DNA of 6,697 bases from Magnetococcales bacterium (GTDB taxonomy: Bacteria > Pseudomonadota > Magnetococcia > Magnetococcales > JADFWU01), in contig JADFWU010000092.1 in the NCBI GenBank assembly GCA_015234045.1, positions 1-6,697 of the forward strand. The letters are read 5' to 3'. Below, piece after piece: positions 1 to 5,461 of the stretch; the first letter of the stretch is position 1; every line of letters begins with the position of its first letter. The position numbers were made by a program, and so were the translations under genes. Under the pieces are notes generated by a model, which did no database searches, was not told the origin of the DNA, and was given only the letters and a program-made list of their open reading frames with translations.

Positions 1-66
1 AGAGGGTTGATGGAGGATGTTAAAGCAAAAGAGGCACTAATTCAGAAGATACTGTCTGAAGAGTGA
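1..66 (+). CDS. C-terminal end of an unidentified gene (5' partial)
   Basis: Only frame 1 is open at the left edge; the other two plus-strand frames hit stops within about 20 nt. The frame gives 21 residues, containing GLMEDVKAKEALIQKI and ending in LSEE, then TGA at 64-66. The tail is charged and probably helical. It loosely recalls the C-termini of small antitoxins, but it is too short to assign to any family. No terminator-like hairpin follows the stop directly. It could also be a chance open stretch. Confidence 0.35.
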   Translation, partial: RGLMEDVKAKEALIQKILSEE

Positions 67-392
67 AAAATAGAGACATTTTAATTTAAAATCATGTGTT
101 TGTTACAGCGTCATTCCTGCGAAAGCAAAAATCCAGGGGATGCCTTGATGCATTGCATACAGTGCGTTGACGAGGGGTAAAGTGCGCCCTTCTGGATTCT
201 CACAATTCGTTGGAATGACGCTGCGCTGAATATGTAAAATTGAATTAAAATCACTGTATCATGGGAATGGTGGCTATCAAAACGCCTTTAACCACGAAAC
301 GCCTATAAAATGATATGCTTCTATCAGGATAGGCAAAGGCGTGTGAATGAAGGCGAGTTAAGGATAAAATTACCAAACCAATCCAACTTGTA
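67..392. other. Intergenic region without a recognisable gene
   Basis: This 326-nt stretch holds the inverted-repeat element at 106-223 (listed separately) with AT-rich flanks. Between 254 and 350 there are only very short frames, for example a 15-codon one from ATG 261 to TAA. Two near-copies of AAACGCCT (around 279-287 and 296-303) and an 8-bp inverted pair (282-289 with 335-342, ACGCCTTT/AAAGGCGT) are present. They look incidental. TATAAA at 304-309 could be a -10 box, but no matching -35 box is seen. Confidence 0.6.
106..223. repeat. Imperfect inverted-repeat element, MITE- or REP-like
   Basis: The ends form a perfect 12-bp inverted pair: CAGCGTCATTCC at 106-117 and GGAATGACGCTG at 212-223. 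The similarity resumes further in, with ATCCAG at 131-136 and CTGGAT at 192-197. The middle of each arm differs: the left arm carries CGAAAGCAAAAATCC and the right carries TTCTCACAATTCG. From memory, dispersed repeats with ends like GTCATTCCTGCGAAAGC...ATCCAG are common between genes in many proteobacteria. Here the left arm keeps the usual form and the right arm has drifted. The element encodes nothing and could fold into a long imperfect hairpin in a transcript. Confidence 0.6.
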
Positions 393-872
393 TTGTACGT
401 GGGACTGGAAGAATCAAATTTTCCAATACGAATTGAAGAGAAACAACTCTCTTTTCACTATACACTAAGAAACATCCAGGAAATCGACTGCCGTGAACTG
501 CTTACGCGAATCTCCACTCAGACGCCCAAAAGAAAAGCAGATCTGTTAAAACAGTTCTCGATCTTGGCTGGATTGCGTAAACTGGAGCCAGTCATTAAAG
601 AAGAGGTGAAAGAGATGGCGATATCGGTCGATGTGATGGACAATGAATTCCTGAGAGATATATTCATCAAAGGTAAGCAAACAGGCCGTCAGGAAGGCCG
701 TCAGGAAGGAGAAGCAAAGCTTCTATTGAGACAACTTTCTCGTCGATTTGGATTATTACCGGCTTGGGTGGCTGAGAAAGTCAATCAATCAGGTCAGTCC
801 GATCTGGAACGCTGGGGCGATCAGATTTTTGATGCGCAGTCGCTGGAGGATGTTTTTTCTGAGGTTGATTAA
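393..872 (+). CDS. Rpn/DUF4351-family protein fragment lacking the nuclease domain
   Basis: The 159-residue product matches, by recalled family pattern, the C-terminal half of Rpn-type (recombination-promoting nuclease, PD-(D/E)XK) proteins that end in a DUF4351 domain. Residues 95-106 carry the linker KQTGRQEGRQEG. Residues 110-157 follow the DUF4351 pattern (LLRQLSRRFG, then LERW, then a final SLEDVF). Residues 57-84 (ILAGLRKLE, then ISVDVMDNE) fit the region before it. The N-terminal catalytic domain is absent. The family-like stretch PIQLVLYVG begins upstream of the first usable start (TTG 393) and stays open only back to TGA 348-350. No Shine-Dalgarno site precedes TTG 393. Residues 35-40 (RELLTRI) may mark an internal deletion, since relatives usually have some 25 more residues between this LL and the helix that follows. 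I infer a decaying remnant, although the remaining frame is intact. It converges on topA. Confidence 0.7.
   Translation: MYVGLEESNFPIRIEEKQLSFHYTLRNIQEIDCRELLTRISTQTPKRKADLLKQFSILAGLRKLEPVIKEEVKEMAISVDVMDNEFLRDIFIKGKQTGRQEGRQEGEAKLLLRQLSRRFGLLPAWVAEKVNQSGQSDLERWGDQIFDAQSLEDVFSEVD
684..707 (+). repeat. Two perfect tandem copies of a 12-bp unit
   Basis: GGCCGTCAGGAA occurs twice back to back (684-695 and 696-707), followed by GGA. It encodes the GRQE GRQE part of the linker between the two regions of the Rpn/DUF4351-type protein. Linkers of the G-x-x-E-G type vary in copy number across this family. The DNA-level identity suggests a recent duplication by slippage. The unit is a multiple of three, so the frame is kept. 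Confidence 0.8.
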
Positions 873-1056
873 ATTGGCCTGGGATCGATGAGTGCTTTTT
901 ATGTGGCTCTTTGGCATTTTCCGTCCTCTGGACAAAAAATGTTCCGGATGCTAACGCGCCATTTAATAGTTTAAATTTGGACGCTGCCCAAACCCGGCAA
1001 GGGCGGCACAGCCTCCCTTGCAACCCAGCCAGTTTTGGTGTTTCAGTGTTGTACAC

Positions 1057-1088
1057 AAAAAAAGCCCCTTGCAACCATCACAAGAGGC
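1057..1088 (-). terminator. Intrinsic terminator of topA and the operon
   Basis: Read on the minus strand, GCCTCTTG (1088-1081) pairs with CAAGGGGC (1071-1064) in an 8-bp stem with one G:U pair. The loop is 9 nt (1080-1072), and seven T residues (1063-1057) follow directly. It begins 31 nt after the topA stop codon, with no gene between. On the plus strand the same stem is followed only by TCTCTTT, so it may weakly stop transcripts coming from the converging frame at 393-872. Confidence 0.9.
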
Positions 1089-1118
1089 TCTCTTTATCAC
1101 ATCAATTCCAACCCAAAA

Positions 1119-3521
1119 TCACGTCTTCTTTGCCTCATCCTTCGGCGCTTCAGCATCTTTGTTAGCGTCCGCTTCCGGTTCAGCATCAGGCACCGACTCC
1201 CGATAATCACACTCCTCCACTACACACAAATGCTCAGTACCACGACGCTTGGTAATCTTCTGCGTCACAAATGGAGCACCGCATTTAGGACAAGGTTGCA
1301 ATAATGGACGGTCCCAAAGCGCATTGCGACACTTAGGATAACCAGAGCAGGCAAAGAACACTTTGCCGCGCCGTGACCGCTTCTTCAAAAAGGTGCCAGT
1401 ATTGCATTTTGGACAAGCAACACCAGTATCTTCCGGTTTTTCCAAAGGCTGAATATTGCGACATTTAGGATAGCCGGAACAGGCTAAATATTTGCCATAG
1501 CGACCCTCTTTGATCAGCATAGGCGAGTCGCATTTCTCACACTTCTGATCCGAGTAGACAGGTTCAGCACTTTTCTCCGGTTCAGCCGGTGAACCATCTT
1601 TGTTGATGTTCTGAGTAAAGCGACATTCAGGATAACCCGTACACGCCTTAAATCGACCATACCGGCCAAGTTTGATCGCTAACGGCTTGCCGCACTCAGG
1701 ACACGGTTCATCCAAAAGCTCTGTAGTAAAGTCAGATTTTTTGGTGGTCTTCTCTTTCTCGTCAATCCGCTCAATAAAGGGCTTCCAGAAGTTGTCCAGC
1801 AGTGGAACCCACTCCTGCTCACCTCGAGATACCGAGTCCAGATCGTTTTCAAGATGGGCGGTAAAGTTGAAATCGACATATTTTTCAAAGTGGGCAGTGA
1901 GGAAACGATTCACTACCATGCCAACATCTTCCGGCTCAAACTTGCGCTTTTCCAGCTTTACATAGCCACGGTCTTGAATGGTGGACATGATGGGCGCATA
2001 GGTAGACGGACGACCAATACCATAACTCTCCAACGTCTTCACCAAGGTCGCTTCAGTATAGCGTGGTGGTGGTTCGGTGAAGTGCTGGTTGGGTGTCAAA
2101 CTCTTCTGTCCGATCTCCTGACCATTTTCAAGATTCGGTAACATGGTGTCGCTGTCGTCAAGATTGCGATCCTGGGCGGACACCTCGTCACGTCCTTCAC
2201 TGTAAACACGACGGAAACCATCAAAGGCAACCGAAGACCCGTTTGCACGGAAACGATACGGTGCCGCAACATCCTGCGAATCAACAGACAGAGTTGCCGC
2301 GACTTGATCAATCTTGGCTGAAGACATCTGTGACGCGGTGGTACGCTTCCAAATCAGTGAATAAAGGCGTGCAACGTCCTTCTCAAGCACGCGGCTGAGA
2401 AAATCAGGGGTGTGATTAGAGTCCGTAGGCCGGATGGCTTCATGGGCTTCTTGGGCGTTTTTGGCTGATGACTTGTATTTGCGCGGCTTGGCGGGCAGAT
2501 ACTCCTGTCCGTAGCGTTTGTTGACCAAATCACGAATGGAATCAATCGCCTCTTGGGCCAGATTTACCGAGTCTGTACGCATATAGGTGATCAGACCAAC
2601 GGTCTCTTTGCCACCATCCGGTGTCGGAATTTCCAAACCTTCATAGAGGCGTTGAGCAAGCATCATGGTTTTTTTGGCAGAAAACCCCAACTTGCGCGAC
2701 GCTTCCTGTTGCAAGGTCGAAGTGATAAACGGTGGTGCCGGATTACGACGCACCTGCTTTTTCTCAATTTTGGAGACAAAAAGCGGTTTGTTGCGAATTG
2801 CAGCCAGCAGTTCATCTGCGCGTTTTTGATCGGGAATATCAAATTTGCCAAGCTTATTGCCATCGGCAATGGTCAAACGTGCTGGAAAGTACGGACCTTC
2901 CGCTTGATCCGTTTTGAAGACATCAGCCACAATGCTCCAATACTCTTGACTCTTGAACGCTTGAATCTCATTCTCACGCTCACAGATCAGCCGCAAAGCC
3001 ACCGATTGAACACGACCGGCAGAAAGCCCTCGACGCACCTTTTTCCACAGCAAAGGGCTCAGGTTGAATCCAACCAGATAATCCAAAGCACGCCGTGCCT
3101 GTTGCGCGTTGACCATGTTCATATCAACATCACGCGCATTGGCTACAGCATCTTTAATAGCCTGTTTGGTGATCTGATGAAATACCACACGCTTGATCGG
3201 CACGCCCTCTTTAAGCGCTTTTTTCTTTTTCAGCGCTTCCTGAACATGCCAGGAAATCGCTTCTCCTTCACGGTCAGGGTCAGTGGCCAGCAGGATTTCG
3301 GTAGCAGCTTTGGCCGCTTTAGCCAAGGCATCAACATGTTTGCCAGATCCACGAGACACCTGATAGCTCATGGCGAAATCATTTTCAGGATCGACAGAGC
3401 CGTTCTTCTTGGGTAGGTCACGGATGTGACCATAGGTGGCCATAACCTTAAAGCCACGTCCAAGGAATTTATTGATTGTTTTCGCCTTAGCAGGCGACTC
3501 CACAATGACAAGTTTTGCCAT
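1119..3521 (-). CDS. topA: DNA topoisomerase I (type IA), four zinc fingers
   Basis: The enzyme relaxes negative supercoils by cutting one strand through a 5'-phosphotyrosine link and passing the other strand. It acts on the nucleoid and balances gyrase. The 800-residue protein starts at ATG 3521. The TOPRIM domain spans about residues 2-115, with the N-terminal glutamate E8 (VIVESPAKAKTI) and the acidic triad D81, D83 and E85 (ATDPDREGEA). The active-site Tyr is Y313 in GLITYMRTDS. The core motif YTEATLVKTLESYGIGRPSTYA spans residues 488-509. Four Cys4 zinc fingers follow: C607/C610/C627/C633, C661/C664/C681/C687, C703/C706/C725/C731 and C744/C747/C766/C771. The protein ends in a tail rich in Asp, Glu, Lys and Ala (777-800). 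The D-x-D-x-E motif lies about 30 residues earlier than in E. coli TopA, so an N-terminal insertion is missing. Upstream of the ATG no clear Shine-Dalgarno site is visible. It is the last gene of the minus-strand group. Confidence 0.97.
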   Translation of the reverse strand: MAKLVIVESPAKAKTINKFLGRGFKVMATYGHIRDLPKKNGSVDPENDFAMSYQVSRGSGKHVDALAKAAKAATEILLATDPDREGEAISWHVQEALKKKKALKEGVPIKRVVFHQITKQAIKDAVANARDVDMNMVNAQQARRALDYLVGFNLSPLLWKKVRRGLSAGRVQSVALRLICERENEIQAFKSQEYWSIVADVFKTDQAEGPYFPARLTIADGNKLGKFDIPDQKRADELLAAIRNKPLFVSKIEKKQVRRNPAPPFITSTLQQEASRKLGFSAKKTMMLAQRLYEGLEIPTPDGGKETVGLITYMRTDSVNLAQEAIDSIRDLVNKRYGQEYLPAKPRKYKSSAKNAQEAHEAIRPTDSNHTPDFLSRVLEKDVARLYSLIWKRTTASQMSSAKIDQVAATLSVDSQDVAAPYRFRANGSSVAFDGFRRVYSEGRDEVSAQDRNLDDSDTMLPNLENGQEIGQKSLTPNQHFTEPPPRYTEATLVKTLESYGIGRPSTYAPIMSTIQDRGYVKLEKRKFEPEDVGMVVNRFLTAHFEKYVDFNFTAHLENDLDSVSRGEQEWVPLLDNFWKPFIERIDEKEKTTKKSDFTTELLDEPCPECGKPLAIKLGRYGRFKACTGYPECRFTQNINKDGSPAEPEKSAEPVYSDQKCEKCDSPMLIKEGRYGKYLACSGYPKCRNIQPLEKPEDTGVACPKCNTGTFLKKRSRRGKVFFACSGYPKCRNALWDRPLLQPCPKCGAPFVTQKITKRRGTEHLCVVEECDYRESVPDAEPEADANKDAEAPKDEAKKT

Positions 3522-3547
3522 AACAGTATCAGGTCAGGTTGAGGTTC

Positions 3548-3570
3548 ATTTTAGACAATTATTATGAAAG
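3548..3570 (-). promoter_or_regulatory. Possible topA promoter (AT-rich patch, -10-like box)
   Basis: The 109-nt gap between dprA and topA contains an AT-rich patch. On the minus strand it reads TAAAAT at 3553-3548, about 26 nt before the topA ATG, with CATAAT a little further upstream (near 3567-3562). No good -35 hexamer lies 16-18 nt upstream. Many bacteria drive topA from its own supercoiling-sensitive promoter, and this gap is the only room for one here. No convincing terminator lies between dprA and topA, so read-through is also likely. Confidence 0.2.
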
Positions 3571-3630
3571 AGTGGTGATAGTGCGCCACCCCTGAGCCGT
3601 TGAAAAGCGTGCTGCCTTTCCCACGACTAC

Positions 3631-4869
3631 CTATGAATGCTCAGAGTGAATGGCGTAGCAGTTTCCCGGTAGGCGAACGACCATACCAGACATCTCAAGC
3701 TGAAGTAAGATGCGTGAAAGATCGGCAACTGTCAATCGACAACGCCGTGCTAATGTGTCCGCAGGCAGAGATTGTCCACGCAATTCACCAATAATTTTTC
3801 CCGCATCACCCTCTGAAGGTAAAGGCTTAAGTGTGTTAATTGGTGCTTTCTCGGTTTGTTTTATCTCAGAGTCAAGCACGGATGACGGTTCAATGAATTG
3901 ATGCACCTGTGTAGGCTGCTTTGGTCTGATTTTTTTTGGTTTTACCTTGTTGGAAAGCGGTTTCCAGCTCATAGCATCTAGCACATCTTCTGTATTCTCA
4001 ACCAAAGCCGCGCCATATCTCAGCAGATTATTTACACCACTAAACCGAGGATCATTGGCCGGACCCGGTACAGCTAATACCTCTCTATTTTGCTCCATCG
4101 CCGTGCGTGCCGTGATCAACGAACCAGAACGATTCGCCGCCTCAACGATAATGACACCATGACACAACCCGCTGATAATCCGATTCCGTGGCGGAAACAG
4201 GCGTGGATTGGGCTTTGTACCTAAAGGTGCCTCGGTAATCATACACCCCTGAGCGCATGTGCGCTCTTTGAGCGTATTGTTCTGACGTGGATAAGCCACA
4301 TCCAACCCGGTGGCCAAAACACCTACCGTAGGCCCGCCACCGTTGAGTGAGCCCCAATGTGCAGCGGTATCCACACCCAACGCCATACCACTCACAGTTG
4401 TCACGCCTTCAGCCGCCAGTTCACGTGTCAATCTGCCCGCTTGGGCAATGCCGGCTTGAGTGGCCTTTCTGGAACCCACAACACCGATCATACGCAAATT
4501 ATTCAGCGTAGCCGCTTCACCCTTGATATAAAGAACCGGCGGTGGATCGTGGATCTGACGCAGTAGTGGCGGATATGACGAATCCATCAGTGTGACAAAC
4601 CCGCAACCCATGGTGTGCAGTTTGAGCACTTCATCTTCCAAGGCGGATAAATTCACCTCATGATGAATCCCACGAATCCGAGCACTTGTACGTGGCCCAA
4701 TGCCGGGCACGCTTTTCAATTGCTCTAAACTGGCGTGACGAATCTCTGAAGGATCAGGAAAACGCTCCAAAAGACGCATCATGAGCACCGGCCCTACATC
4801 TGATAAACGGGTTAGCGCTAAATAATCAATGCGTGCTTGAAATTCCAAGTGATCAGCCTTTTTTGCCAA
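3631..4869 (-). CDS. dprA: DNA-processing protein DprA (Smf)
   Basis: DprA binds incoming single-stranded DNA in the cytoplasm during natural transformation, protects it and loads RecA. It is also kept in many bacteria with no known competence. The product has 412 residues. An N-terminal helix-hairpin-helix region (about 13-70, with VPGIGPRTSARI) leads into the Rossmann-like core. The core motifs are VGSRKAT (131-137), SGMALGVDTAAH (160-171), FPPRNRIISGL (225-235), EAANRSGSLITA (243-254) and AVPG (266-269). A lysine- and proline-containing linker (about 302-350) joins a C-terminal winged-helix domain (about 351-407; PADTLARR, then LLQLEMSGMV). The chosen start is TTG 4869; no ATG or GTG lies in frame close by, and the next ATG falls inside the conserved N-terminal region. 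This start overlaps the end of plsY by 17 nt, with no clear ribosome site, which suggests translational coupling. The stop is TAG at 3633-3631. Confidence 0.94.
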   Translation of the reverse strand: MAKKADHLEFQARIDYLALTRLSDVGPVLMMRLLERFPDPSEIRHASLEQLKSVPGIGPRTSARIRGIHHEVNLSALEDEVLKLHTMGCGFVTLMDSSYPPLLRQIHDPPPVLYIKGEAATLNNLRMIGVVGSRKATQAGIAQAGRLTRELAAEGVTTVSGMALGVDTAAHWGSLNGGGPTVGVLATGLDVAYPRQNNTLKERTCAQGCMITEAPLGTKPNPRLFPPRNRIISGLCHGVIIVEAANRSGSLITARTAMEQNREVLAVPGPANDPRFSGVNNLLRYGAALVENTEDVLDAMSWKPLSNKVKPKKIRPKQPTQVHQFIEPSSVLDSEIKQTEKAPINTLKPLPSEGDAGKIIGELRGQSLPADTLARRCRLTVADLSRILLQLEMSGMVVRLPGNCYAIHSEHS

Positions 4870-5461
4870 TACGTGATTCAGTATTATTGATGATCCGTTT
4901 AATGTTGCTACGATGCCGCCAGAATATTAAGTTGGTAATGAATACGATAATCAGTAGATCAGCACTTAAAGTTTGATCACGCATAAAAAACAGCAATGGC
5001 ATCACCGCAAAAGCGACCAATGCCGATAGCGATGAAATCCGAGTGATAAAAGCCGTACCCAACCAAGTCAACAAGCCCAATAAACCAAACAGTGGCACCC
5101 AACCCAATAGCCCCCCCAAGCCCGTTGCAACCCCTTTACCCCCTTTAAAACCTAAGAAGATGGGATAAAGATGACCGATAAATCCAGCTAAAGCAGTTAA
5201 CCCAACCTGTAGTGCGCCGTCAGCAAACCAGAATGATGCAACCAGCGCAGGCAAACCGCCTTTAGCCATATCCAAAATCAGAGTAAGAATCCCCGCTTTT
5301 TTGCCCGCCAATCGTAGCACATTGGTTGCACCAATATTGCCGCTGCCTTGGGTGCGTACATCACCTGCACCAAACAGACGACCAATAATCAATCCAAACG
5401 GGATTGATCCAATCAAATAAGCCAGCGCAATAAATATCAGGGTTGTCGGATCATGCATCAT
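4853..5461 (-). CDS. plsY: Acyl-phosphate:glycerol-3-phosphate acyltransferase PlsY
   Basis: PlsY transfers an acyl chain from acyl-phosphate (made by PlsX) to glycerol-3-phosphate, giving lysophosphatidic acid, the first committed step of phospholipid synthesis. It is an inner-membrane protein. The product has 202 residues, the usual length, with hydrophobic segments near 7-30, 54-80, 85-104, 115-140 and 144-180. The three family motifs are present: GSGNIGATNVLR (39-50, with S40 and R50), GHLYPIFLGFKGGKGVAT (96-113, the substrate phosphate loop) and HRSNIKRI...TE (183-195, with H183, N186 and E195). The usual GTE of the third motif reads NTE here. The start is ATG 5461, whose ATGA overlaps the stop of the upstream gene; a second ATG follows at once. 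The gene ends inside the dprA start region. Confidence 0.96.
   Translation of the reverse strand: MMHDPTTLIFIALAYLIGSIPFGLIIGRLFGAGDVRTQGSGNIGATNVLRLAGKKAGILTLILDMAKGGLPALVASFWFADGALQVGLTALAGFIGHLYPIFLGFKGGKGVATGLGGLLGWVPLFGLLGLLTWLGTAFITRISSLSALVAFAVMPLLFFMRDQTLSADLLIIVFITNLIFWRHRSNIKRIINNTESRIGKKG

Noticed and set aside
997-1021. Perfect 7-bp hairpin GCAAGGG/CCCTTGC with an 11-nt loop as a plus-strand terminator
   Set aside because: No T run follows the stem directly; only TTTT at 1033-1036, too far away to act in the usual way.
781-1074. Minus-strand frame of 97 codons between topA and the Rpn-like gene
   Set aside because: Half is antisense to the DUF4351 region, its start (TTG) lies inside the topA terminator loop, and the composition looks random.
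911-1165. Open frame of 84 codons on the plus strand after the Rpn-like gene
   Set aside because: It runs through the topA terminator and into the topA coding end, has no ribosome site, and has no family resemblance.
2553-3416. A 287-codon open frame on the plus strand
   Set aside because: It lies fully antisense to the conserved core of topA, has no recognisable domain, and is explained by topA codon use.
3530-3545. Short direct repeats (ACCTGACCTGA on the minus strand) just before the topA ATG as an operator
   Set aside because: The unit is only five bases repeated twice and fits no known operator; chance is a sufficient explanation.
3570-3590. Hairpin GTGGTG/CGCCAC in the dprA-topA gap as a dprA terminator
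   Set aside because: The stem is short, on the minus strand it contains a C-A mismatch, and no proper T run follows.
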